From JBGAQP01 sp044220635 (lineage in GTDB: Bacteria > Pseudomonadota > Gammaproteobacteria > Burkholderiales > Usitatibacteraceae): DNA of 64,000 nucleotides. The stretch's first letter is position 1, and each line of letters starts with the position of its first letter. The DNA lies in NCBI GenBank assembly GCA_044220635.1, contig JBGAQP010000004.1, positions 97,379-161,378 on the forward strand, read 5' to 3'. The notes under the pieces were generated by a model. The model saw only the letters and a list, made by a program, of their open reading frames with translations, was not told the origin of the DNA and searched no databases. Both the position numbers and the translations under genes were made by a program. Positions 1 through 7,410 of this stretch are shown one piece after another.

Positions 1-1809
1 GCCGTCCGCGGAGAGCGCGGCCACCTTCTCCGGCGACCATTCCTGCCACGGGAGCTCCCCCGCCTTCGGCGCGGCGAGCGCGGCGGGCCCGGGCGTGGCG
101 GCACCCGGCCAGGCGAGCCAGAGGCCGAGCGCGGCGAAAAGCGCGGTGAACGCGTGGCGCCACGCGCCCGGCGAATGCGCCCAGCGGCCGTGGATCCACG
201 CGGCGATCGCGATGGCGACGAGGCCCGCGAGGAGCGCGAGCACCGCGTCGTTGCCCGCTTGCGCGCCGAGCACCCACGCGAGCCACGCGACGGTCGCGTA
301 GAGCGGGAAGGCCATCAGCTGGCGGAAGGTCTCCATCCACGCACCGGGCTTCGGGAGCTTGCGGAGCAACGCGGGGAAGAAGGAGAGGAGGAACACGGGC
401 GCGGCCATGCCGACGCCGAGCGCGGCGAAGACCAGGAGCGCGACCGCCGCGGGCTGCGCGAGCGTGAAGCCCACCGCCGCGCCCATGAAGGGCGCCGTGC
501 ACGGCGTGGCCACGACGGTGGCGAGCACGCCGGCGAGGAAGGCATCCGCATACCGCCCCTTCGCGGAGAGCTCGGAAGTCATCGACTGCGCGAAGGCGCC
601 CCATTCGAAGACGCCCGAGAGGTTGAGCGCGAGCACGAAGAAGAGCGCGGCGACGAGCGTGACGAACGCGGGCGACTGGAGCTGGAAGCCCCAGCCGAGC
701 TGCACGCCCCCGGCGCGCAGCGCGAGCATCACGCCCGCGAGGGCGAGGAAGGAGACCAGCACGCCCGCGGCGAAGACCGCGCCCTGCGCCCGCAGCGCCC
801 GCGCCTCGCCGTGCGCGTGCTCGACGAAGCCCATCACCTTGATGCCGAGCACCGGGAAGACGCAGGGCATGAGGTTCAGCAGCACGCCCCCGGCGAGCGC
901 GAAGGCGAGCGCGGCGAGCACGCTCGCGCCGAGCTCGCCGCCGCCGCCCACGGGGGCCTCGGGCGCGGGCAGCGCCGCGCCCACCGGCCCGGCGACCGCG
1001 ATCGCCCGGCGATCGGCGAGGCCGGGCCAGCCGCGCTCGGCCACGAGGACGCCGGCGAGCGTTCCGGCATCCGCGGGCACGGGTTCCATGAGCTTCATCT
1101 CGATGCGCAGCCCGCGGCCGTCGCGCGAGAGCGCCTGCGGCGCGGCGTGCTCGACGAAGTTCTCGCGCTCGGGAAAGAACGCCACCTTCGCGGGAGCGAG
1201 GGTGCCTTCCGGCGGCATCAGGCGCACGGTGAGGCGGTTGCCGGAGATGCCCGCCGTGAAGCCCCAGCCTTGCGCTTGCGCGGGGAGTGCGGCGCGGGCG
1301 CGCGCGAAATCCTTCTCCCATCGCGGGTCGGCGGGCGGCTCGGCGGCCGCGACGGCGAGTGCGAGGTCGAGCTCGCCCTGCTCGGGGATGCAGACCTCCT
1401 TGCACACGAGCCAGCGGGCGGCGGCGCGGAGCTGGACGGGACCCGGGGCGGCATTCGCGGGCGGCGTGAGCTCGGAGACGAGCAGCACCTCGTCCTCGTA
1501 GCCGTAGTTCATGAGCGGCCCGACGGGAAGGTGCTTCGGGTGCGGCCACTGGATGGGGCCCGCGGTCCAGCCCTCGGGCAGCGTCCACTGGATGCGCGTG
1601 GGCAGGCCCGAATCGCCCGGGTTCTTCCAGTAGGTGTGCCAGTGCTCGGCCATCGCGAGCTTGAGGCCCACGGCGAGCGGCTTGCCGGGGACGGCGGCGG
1701 CTCGCTCGGAGACCAGGCGCGCCTCCACGTGCTCGGTTTTCACCACGGGCAGGGCGAGGGCCGAGGGGACGAGGGCGGCGGCGGCGAGCGCGAGGAGGCG
1801 GGCGAACAT
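1..1809 (-). CDS. DsbD/ScsB-type protein-disulfide reductase (3' end outside window)
   Basis: Membrane thiol reductase that carries electrons from cytoplasmic thioredoxin to periplasmic or c-type-cytochrome maturation partners. The visible 603 residues start with a Sec signal peptide (MFARLLALAAAALVPSALA). A periplasmic domain follows with a C-x3-C pair (LVCKEVCIPE, near residue 136), then about eight membrane segments. Two segments carry the paired cysteines typical of the DsbD core: LMPCVFPVL near 314 and ATPCTAPFMG near 435. The frame is open to base 1, where the sequence (WQEWSPEKVAALSADG) is the usual lead into the C-terminal thioredoxin domain, so that domain lies outside the window. 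The arrangement is closer to ScsB-like long forms than to E. coli DsbD. Start: ATG at 1807-1809. Confidence 0.88.
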   Translation of the reverse strand, partial: MFARLLALAAAALVPSALALPVVKTEHVEARLVSERAAAVPGKPLAVGLKLAMAEHWHTYWKNPGDSGLPTRIQWTLPEGWTAGPIQWPHPKHLPVGPLMNYGYEDEVLLVSELTPPANAAPGPVQLRAAARWLVCKEVCIPEQGELDLALAVAAAEPPADPRWEKDFARARAALPAQAQGWGFTAGISGNRLTVRLMPPEGTLAPAKVAFFPERENFVEHAAPQALSRDGRGLRIEMKLMEPVPADAGTLAGVLVAERGWPGLADRRAIAVAGPVGAALPAPEAPVGGGGELGASVLAALAFALAGGVLLNLMPCVFPVLGIKVMGFVEHAHGEARALRAQGAVFAAGVLVSFLALAGVMLALRAGGVQLGWGFQLQSPAFVTLVAALFFVLALNLSGVFEWGAFAQSMTSELSAKGRYADAFLAGVLATVVATPCTAPFMGAAVGFTLAQPAAVALLVFAALGVGMAAPVFLLSFFPALLRKLPKPGAWMETFRQLMAFPLYATVAWLAWVLGAQAGNDAVLALLAGLVAIAIAAWIHGRWAHSPGAWRHAFTALFAALGLWLAWPGAATPGPAALAAPKAGELPWQEWSPEKVAALSADG

Positions 1810-1909
1810 CACGTAAGATGGCGGGAGATCAAGGCGTAGAGCCCGTTTCGGGGGGAAAGTTCAGGGTTTCCGGACCCGCGGCCGCGCCCGGGGATGCCGG
1901 GGTAGAACA

Positions 1910-2026
1910 GTGCTTTGGGTCAAGTCCTTCCACATCGTCTTCCTCGAGGCCTGGTACGCGGGCCTATTCTACTTGCCGCTGCTCGTGCCGATCGGGGTCC
2001 TCGTGGTCGTGAAGCCCTTCCGGTGA
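1910..2026 (+). pseudogene. hemJ: hemJ remnant: N- and C-terminal ends joined, middle missing
   Basis: A 38-codon frame from GTG at 1910. Residues 1-23 (VLWVKSFHIVFLEAWYAGLF then YLP) read like the start of HemJ, the membrane protoporphyrinogen IX oxidase of about 140 residues. The last 15 residues (LLVPIGVLVVVKPFR) read like its conserved C-terminal end. About 100 codons between the two are absent, yet the join is in frame, with a leucine/proline-rich junction. The catalytic histidine region is therefore missing and the product cannot be functional HemJ. The alternatives are a genuine internal deletion, a misassembly that dropped about 300 bp, or an unrelated small membrane peptide. The recognition is by eye. 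Confidence 0.6.
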
Positions 2027-2051
2027 GCGGCCCGCCCCGCGCGAAACGCCC

Positions 2052-3239
2052 ATGAACGCCACGACGGCCCGCGTGGTCCGCAAGGCGGAGTCCGGCCCGG
2101 AGAACTTCTACGCGACCTGCCCGCGCGGTCTCGCCGAGGCCCTCGGCGAGGAGCTCGCCGCGCTCGGGGCGACGGAAGTGCGCGCCGACCCCGCGGGCGT
2201 CTCCTTCCAGGGGCCGTTCGCGCTCGCCTACGCGGCGAACCTGCACTCGCGCCTCGCCACGCGCGTGCTCTGGCGCGTCTCGCGCTTCGACTACCGCAAC
2301 GAGCAGGACGTCTACGAGGGCGCGAAGCGCGTGCGCTGGCACTCGCACTTCGGCGTGCAGCGCACCTTCAAGGTGGAGACGAGCGCGGTCAAGAGCCCGC
2401 TGAAGAGCCTCGACTTCGTCACGCTGCGCGTGAAGGACGCGGTGGCCGATGCCTTCCGCGACGCGCTCGGCAAGCGCCCCTCGGTGGACGCGCGCGAGCC
2501 CGAGGTGCGCGTGCACGCCTTCCTCGACGCGAAGTGGTGCACGCTCTACCTCGACACGAGCGGCGAGCCGCTCTTCAAGCGCGGGCGGCGCGACCACGTG
2601 GGGGAGGCGCCGATCAAGAAGAACCTCGCCGCGGGGATCCTGCGGCTCTCCGGATGGACCCCGGGCATCGCGCTCCTCGATCCCATGTGCGGCGGGGGCA
2701 CCTTCCTCTCGGAGGCGGCGGAGATCGCGCTGGGCCGCGCGCCGGGCCGCGCACGGACTTTCGGCTTCGAGAAGCTCACGCGCTTCGACGCCGCCGCATG
2801 GGAGCGCGAGCGCGCGCAGGCCGAGGCCGCCGAGAAGCCCGTGGTCCCGCTCGCGATCCACGGCTCGGACCTCTTCGGCCGCATGCTCGACAACGCGCGG
2901 CTGAACCTGAGGGACGCCGGCCTCGAGGCCGCGGTCTCGCTCAAGCAGGTGAACCTGCTCGAGATGTCGCCGCCCGCGCCCACGGGGCTGCTGGTGACCA
3001 ACCCTCCCTACGGCATGCGCCTGGGCGAGAAGGAGAAGCTCGTCGCGTTCTATCCCGAGCTCGGGAACCTGCTGAAGCAGAAATTCGCGGGCTGGACCGC
3101 CTACATCTTCTCGGGCGATCCCGACCTCGCGAAGGGGATTCGCCTGCACGCGACCAAGCGCACCGTGCTCTACAACGGCGCGATCGAATGCCGGCTCTAC
3201 GAGTACCGGATGGTCGCCGGGGGGAACCGCCCGAAGTGA
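2052..3239 (+). CDS. THUMP-domain class I SAM-dependent rRNA methyltransferase (RlmL N-terminal-like)
   Basis: 395 residues. It probably makes an N2-methylguanosine in 23S rRNA, like the N-terminal half of RlmL/YcbY. The N-terminal ferredoxin-like and THUMP part is about residues 10-165 (FYATCPRGLAEAL, then the VHAFLD region). The Rossmann methyltransferase follows, with the SAM-binding stretch DPMCGGGTFLSEAAEIALG near 215 and the catalytic NPPYG motif near 316. ATG at 2052 lies 26 bp after the hemJ remnant. The stop overlaps the upstream alternative GTG start (3236) of the next gene, which suggests co-transcription. The exact target base cannot be read from sequence, and relatives such as TrmN/Trm14 share the same fold. 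Confidence 0.88.
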   Translation: MNATTARVVRKAESGPENFYATCPRGLAEALGEELAALGATEVRADPAGVSFQGPFALAYAANLHSRLATRVLWRVSRFDYRNEQDVYEGAKRVRWHSHFGVQRTFKVETSAVKSPLKSLDFVTLRVKDAVADAFRDALGKRPSVDAREPEVRVHAFLDAKWCTLYLDTSGEPLFKRGRRDHVGEAPIKKNLAAGILRLSGWTPGIALLDPMCGGGTFLSEAAEIALGRAPGRARTFGFEKLTRFDAAAWERERAQAEAAEKPVVPLAIHGSDLFGRMLDNARLNLRDAGLEAAVSLKQVNLLEMSPPAPTGLLVTNPPYGMRLGEKEKLVAFYPELGNLLKQKFAGWTAYIFSGDPDLAKGIRLHATKRTVLYNGAIECRLYEYRMVAGGNRPK

Positions 3240-3247
3240 CGGCGGCG

Positions 3248-3934
3248 ATGCTGCTCAAGCTCGCGCTCGTGCCCACGGCGGTGTGGCTCGCGAGCCTCGC
3301 CGCGCGCCGCTGGGGCCACGCGGTCTCGGGATACCTCGGCGGCTTCCCGATGATCGGCGGCCCGATCACGCTCTACCTCGCGATCGACCACGGCGTGGAG
3401 TTCGCGGCGGCTTCCGCGACGGTCACCCTCGCCGCCATCGCCGGGCAGGGCGCGCACCTCGTCGCCTTCGCGCGCGCCGGAGGCGCGCTCGGGTGGGTGG
3501 CGGGGCTCGTGGCGGGGCTCGCCTCCTACGCGGCGATCTCCTTCGGCGTCTCGCGCATCGCGTCCGATCCGCTCACCGCGCTCGCCCTCGCGGTCGCCGG
3601 ACTCCTTGCCGCCTGGGTGGCGCTTCCGCGCGTGCGCGGCCCGGCCACGCTGCCCGCCGTGCCGCCCGTGGAGCTGTGGTTGCGGCTCGCGGCCGCCTTC
3701 GCGCTCGCGGCCTTCATCCTGTGGGGATCGGGCGCCTTCGGACCGGTGGTGAGCGGGATCCTGCTCTCGATGCCGATCACGGGCGCGATCATGCCGCCCT
3801 TCACGCTCGCGCTCTACGGCGGGGCTGCCGTCGCGCGGCTGCTGCGCGGGTTCGTCGTGGGGCTGTGCGGCTTCGCCGCGTTCTTCTTCCAATCCACGCG
3901 TGAGCGATTGTTACAACGATCGAAAGGGGTCTGA
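3248..3934 (+). CDS. Uncharacterised integral membrane protein
   Basis: 228 residues from ATG at 3248; a GTG at 3236 that overlaps the upstream stop is an alternative. About six to seven hydrophobic segments are visible, with small-residue-rich helices and two similar loops (GGFPMIGGPITLYLA near 30-45 and SGILLSMPITGAIMPP near 167-182), which suggests a two-repeat fold. I do not recognise a named family with certainty. The last residues (TRERLLQRSKGV) are hydrophilic and run into the inverted repeat at 3921-3944. The stop codon lies inside that repeat, so the native C-terminus may have been replaced when the repeat was inserted. Confidence 0.72.
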   Translation: MLLKLALVPTAVWLASLAARRWGHAVSGYLGGFPMIGGPITLYLAIDHGVEFAAASATVTLAAIAGQGAHLVAFARAGGALGWVAGLVAGLASYAAISFGVSRIASDPLTALALAVAGLLAAWVALPRVRGPATLPAVPPVELWLRLAAAFALAAFILWGSGAFGPVVSGILLSMPITGAIMPPFTLALYGGAAVARLLRGFVVGLCGFAAFFFQSTRERLLQRSKGV

Positions 3935-3944
3935 CCCCATTTCG
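3921..3944. repeat. GGGGTC-T-GACCCC palindrome between convergent genes
   Basis: Near-perfect inverted repeat: CGAAA + GGGGTC, a single T, then GACCCC + A + TTTCG. It contains the stop codon (TGA, 3932-3934) of the upstream membrane protein gene and ends just before the stop of the SCO gene on the other strand (3946-3948). The GGGGTCnGACCCC core is a motif I know as a dispersed palindrome in betaproteobacterial genomes, often near REP-associated transposases. Here it could also act as a bidirectional terminator. I see no second copy in this window. Confidence 0.6.
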
Positions 3945-3945
3945 T

Positions 3946-4599
3946 TCACCGCTCCGCGAGGAGCGTGAGGATGTCGTTCACGATCACGTCGGGCATGAGG
4001 TAGGCGCTCGAGTAGATCTCGCGCACGCGCGCGCGGCGGTCGAGGAGGAAGACGCGCAGCGTGTGGTCGAGGCGGCGTGGGCCCTCGGTTTCGAGGGCGA
4101 CAGCCGCGTCCTGGCCGAAGCCTTCGAGCAGGGGCGCGAGGTCGCGCGCGGAAGCCGTCGTCAGGAAGCGCCACGGTGGCGGCGCCTCCCCCGGGGCGAG
4201 CGTCTTCGCGAAGAGCCGCATCACCTCGGGCGTGTCGTATTCCGGGTCGAACGAAAGGCTCACCAGGCGCACGCGACGGGCGGCGGGATCGGAGGCGAGC
4301 CGCTCGCGCACCTTCGCGAGCGTGGCGAAGGCGAGCGGGCAGCCGGCGGCGTCGGTGCAATGGGTGTAGACGAACGAGAGCAGCGTCACGCGACCCGTGG
4401 TGAACTCGCGCAGCGCGCGGGCGCGGCCGTTCTCGTCGAGGACGCGTCCCTCGGGGGCCGGGAGGATCGGCGGGAGCGAGTAGCTGCCCGGCGGCGGCGG
4501 CGTGAAGAGCTGCAGCGGGGCGACCACGCGCTCGTCGCCCTGCGCCGCGTGCGCGACGCCCGCCGCGAGAAGGACCGCGGCGAGCGCCGCCCGGAGCAT
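3946..4599 (-). CDS. SCO1/SenC-family copper protein
   Basis: 217 residues with a signal peptide (MLRAALAAVLLAAGVAHA). The thioredoxin-like SCO fold carries the copper or redox cysteines in YTHCTDAAGCPLA (near residues 80-90) and the conserved histidine in RLDHTLRVFLLD near 178. The cysteine spacing is C-x5-C rather than the C-x3-C of classical Sco1. ATG at 4597-4599 lies 2 bp after the stop of the methanethiol oxidase gene, so the two are tightly coupled. SCO1/SenC genes are known neighbours of bacterial SBP56 methanethiol oxidase, a copper enzyme, so this protein probably delivers copper to that periplasmic enzyme. No third gene such as MauG follows it. Confidence 0.85.
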   Translation of the reverse strand: MLRAALAAVLLAAGVAHAAQGDERVVAPLQLFTPPPPGSYSLPPILPAPEGRVLDENGRARALREFTTGRVTLLSFVYTHCTDAAGCPLAFATLAKVRERLASDPAARRVRLVSLSFDPEYDTPEVMRLFAKTLAPGEAPPPWRFLTTASARDLAPLLEGFGQDAAVALETEGPRRLDHTLRVFLLDRRARVREIYSSAYLMPDVIVNDILTLLAER

Positions 4600-4601
4600 C
4601 G

Positions 4602-5906
4602 TCAGCGCACCGCGGCGGTCGCCACGGGCGCGTCGAGGCGCGCCGACTTCGCGGGCCGCGCCGTGAACTTCATGTGGTGCGCGCGACCGAGCTTCTCCTT
4701 CGTGAAGTCGACCTCGAAGGCGCTCCTGAGCTCCTTGCCGTCCCAGTGGAACGCGCGCAGGAACTGCTCGTTGTCGGCTCCGCCCTTGTCCCAGTTCTCG
4801 AGCAGCGACGAGGTGATGTAGACGCGCTTGCCGTCCCAGCTCTGGGAGATCATGTTCACCTGCTTGCCGGTCGCCTTCTCGTAGGTCTGCTTCGGCTGCT
4901 CGGGGTTCGAGAGGTCGAAGTAGCGGGTCTTGCCGTCCATGAAGGTGTTCACCCACAGGCCCTTGCCGTCGGCGGTGATGCTGATGTCGACCGGGAGCGG
5001 GATCTTGGCCGGGTCGCCGATGGTGCCCACCTCCTTCGCCTGCCACTCGCCCTTCGCGTCCTGCTTGACCAGCCAGATCTTCGAGGTGAGCGCGGCCGCG
5101 GTGACCGCCCAGTTGTCGCCGGGCTTGAGCGACCAGCGGATCTCGAGCGGCGCGCCCGGCACGGCGAGCACCTTCTTCGGCTTCATCGCCTTCAGGTCCC
5201 ACACGACCATGGTGTTGCCGAACTTCTTCATCGCCTCGGCGTCCTTCACCACCTCGCCGAGCGGACGCATGTAGTTCGCATAGCCGGTGAAGCTCGAAGT
5301 GAGGAGCACGTTCTTCGTCGGGTTGATGGCGAGGTCGTAGCCGTAGCCGTCGCCGCCCCCGGCCGCCGGGATCATGTGCTTCGCGACGAATCCGCCCTTG
5401 TTGTTGTAGACCGCGAATCCCGTCACGCCGCCCTTGTCCTTCGTGTTCGAGAGCGTGCCCACGAGCATGCGGCCGGGCATCGCGTAGAAGGTGTGCGGGC
5501 CCAGGAGCCCGGTCTTCTCGCCGAGGTCCTTGATCGTGCGCACGAGCTTCGGCTTCGCGGGGTTCGTGCCCACGTCGAAGACGTGGATCAGGTTGTCCGA
5601 GAGCCCGCCCGCCCAGAGGTAGCGGCGGTCGTCGGTGAAGCCCATGTGGTGCGCCTCGCCCCGCGAGCCGACGGAGACGGAGTGGATCACCTTCCCGTAG
5701 GTCTTCGACTTCGGGTTGGCGTCGATCGTGACGAGCTTGTCCTGGCCGTCGCCGAGGTCCTTCACGCCGAGCGTCCAGACATGGACGAAGTCCTCCTGGC
5801 CCTTGATGAGCGCGGAGGTGTAGGGGGAATTGCAGGTCTCGTCGGCGAGGGCGGGAGCGGCCATCGCGGCGAGCAGGGCGGCTGCGGGAACGAGCTTCCT
5901 GGTCAT
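4602..5906 (-). CDS. mtoX: Methanethiol oxidase, selenium-binding protein 1 (SBP56) family
   Basis: 434 residues; a signal peptide (MTRKLVPAAALLAAMAAPALA) predicts a periplasmic enzyme. The body is the SELENBP1/SBP56 beta-propeller, with histidine-rich motifs such as SRGEAHHMGF near 83 and a C-terminal RAHHMKF. Bacterial members oxidise methanethiol to formaldehyde, hydrogen sulfide and hydrogen peroxide and need copper. GGAGG 8 bp upstream supports ATG at 5904-5906. The SCO1/SenC gene follows with a 2 bp gap, matching the known mtoX arrangement. The substrate is inferred from family and neighbourhood; archaeal and eukaryotic relatives bind selenium. Confidence 0.86.
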   Translation of the reverse strand: MTRKLVPAAALLAAMAAPALADETCNSPYTSALIKGQEDFVHVWTLGVKDLGDGQDKLVTIDANPKSKTYGKVIHSVSVGSRGEAHHMGFTDDRRYLWAGGLSDNLIHVFDVGTNPAKPKLVRTIKDLGEKTGLLGPHTFYAMPGRMLVGTLSNTKDKGGVTGFAVYNNKGGFVAKHMIPAAGGGDGYGYDLAINPTKNVLLTSSFTGYANYMRPLGEVVKDAEAMKKFGNTMVVWDLKAMKPKKVLAVPGAPLEIRWSLKPGDNWAVTAAALTSKIWLVKQDAKGEWQAKEVGTIGDPAKIPLPVDISITADGKGLWVNTFMDGKTRYFDLSNPEQPKQTYEKATGKQVNMISQSWDGKRVYITSSLLENWDKGGADNEQFLRAFHWDGKELRSAFEVDFTKEKLGRAHHMKFTARPAKSARLDAPVATAAVR

Positions 5907-6006
5907 GGCGTCCTCCGTGCGGGTTGGGAGAGGGTGGAGCGCCGGCGCGGAAGGCGACTTCCGCATGGGCCGTGAGTCTACTCCTTCGCCCGCGCTCGCG
6001 AGGCGC

Positions 6007-7410
6007 TCAGCGCGGCTGGCGGTAGACCCAGTCGACGAGCGCGTCGAACGCGGGCTGGGCGCGGTTCGCGTGCTCGCCGTTGACGATCATCGCGAGCGCC
6101 CAGCGGCGTCCCCGCGCGTCGAGCACATAGCCCGCCACGCTCTGCGCCCCGGTGAGGGTGCCGCCCTTCAGGTGCGCCTGCCCCGTGGCGCCGCCGCCGT
6201 TGCGGCTCTTGAGCGTGCCGTCGACCGCGAACACCGGAAGCGACGACATGAGCTCGCTCATCACCGGGCTCGCCCAGGCGCTCCTGAGCACCGCGACGAT
6301 GGTGGCCGCGCTCGCGCGGTCCGAGCGCGAGAGCCCCGAGCCGTTCTCGAGGGAGAATTCCGGCGCGTCGATCCCCTTCGCCTTCAGCCACTCGCGGACC
6401 ACGCGCTCGCTCGCCTTCGCCTCGCCGGGCACGGCGGCCTTCTCCGCGGAGAGCGCGAGGAAGAGCTGGCGCGCCATCACGTTGTTCGAGAACTTGTTGA
6501 TGTCGCGCACGAGGGAAGCGAGCGGTTCGGACTCGTGCCGATACAGGAGCTTCGCGTCGGGGGGTGCCGTGCCCGCGCGCACCTTGCCGGCGAGGGTCCC
6601 GCCCGCCTCGCTCCATACCCAGCGGAAGACGCTTTCGGCGTAGCGGTCCGCGTCGAAGACCGAGAGCGGCCAGGTGTTCTCGCCGCATTCCGCGGGATAG
6701 GTGCCCGAGAAGGTCGCGGTGGCGAGGAGGCCCCGCTCCTCGATGTCGTACTTCAGCCCCCTGCGCCACGCCCCGCAGGGCTCGGCGACGAGCCGCAGGC
6801 GGCTCAGGATCGCGAGATTCGGGAGGTCCGGCTCGGCGGTGACCTTCACGCCCGTGCCCTCGGGCACGAAGCGGAAGGTGACGGCCTTGTAGTTCACGAG
6901 GAGCGCATCCGGGCCGACGTTGTAGGCACGGCGCGTCTCTCCGTCGAACCTCCCGGGGTCGTGGGGCGCGGCGGCGAAGTAACCCCGGTCGAGCACGACG
7001 TCGCCGCGGATCTCGCGCAGGCCGAGCGCGCGCAACTGGTGCGCGAGCTGCCACATCCGCTCGTAGCCGAGCTTCGGGTCGCCGCCACCCTTGATCACGA
7101 GGTCGCCCGCGAGCGCGCCGCTTGCGAGCTCGCCCGCGGCGAGCACCTCGGTGCGGAAGGCGAACGCGGGCCCCAGCAGGTCGAGCCCTGCATAGGTCGT
7201 CACGAGCTTCATGACCGAGGCGGGGTTCAGGGGCTTCGTCGCGTTCTGCGCGACGAGCGGCCGGCCGCCTTCCACGGGCTCGACGAACACGCCGACCGCC
7301 TCGTGGGGGATGCGGGCGAAGGAGAGCGCTTCGCGCACCGGCGCGGGCAGGTCGCGCGCGAGGGCCGCAGCCGGGGCGAGGAGGGCGAGGGCGAGGAGCG
7401 CGCGCTTCAC
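6007..7410 (-). CDS. dacB: D-alanyl-D-alanine carboxypeptidase/endopeptidase (PBP4 family)
   Basis: 467 residues with a Sec signal peptide (VKRALLALALLAPAAALA). This periplasmic class C penicillin-binding protein trims or cleaves peptidoglycan cross-links. The three active-site motifs are present: SxxK as NPASVMKL (S65, K68), SNN as NKFSNNVMA near 307, and KTG as LKGGTLTG near 413. Length matches the family. The GTG start (7408-7410) overlaps the stop of bioA by four bases (GTGA), so translation is probably coupled to bioA. The pairing with biotin synthesis is positional, with no evident functional link. Confidence 0.92.
   Translation of the reverse strand: MKRALLALALLAPAAALARDLPAPVREALSFARIPHEAVGVFVEPVEGGRPLVAQNATKPLNPASVMKLVTTYAGLDLLGPAFAFRTEVLAAGELASGALAGDLVIKGGGDPKLGYERMWQLAHQLRALGLREIRGDVVLDRGYFAAAPHDPGRFDGETRRAYNVGPDALLVNYKAVTFRFVPEGTGVKVTAEPDLPNLAILSRLRLVAEPCGAWRRGLKYDIEERGLLATATFSGTYPAECGENTWPLSVFDADRYAESVFRWVWSEAGGTLAGKVRAGTAPPDAKLLYRHESEPLASLVRDINKFSNNVMARQLFLALSAEKAAVPGEAKASERVVREWLKAKGIDAPEFSLENGSGLSRSDRASAATIVAVLRSAWASPVMSELMSSLPVFAVDGTLKSRNGGGATGQAHLKGGTLTGAQSVAGYVLDARGRRWALAMIVNGEHANRAQPAFDALVDWVYRQPR

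Noticed and set aside
154..1839. A 561-codon plus frame opposite the DsbD-like gene
   Set aside because: Complement of a gene with signal peptide, membrane helices and conserved cysteines; the plus frame is low-complexity and charged.
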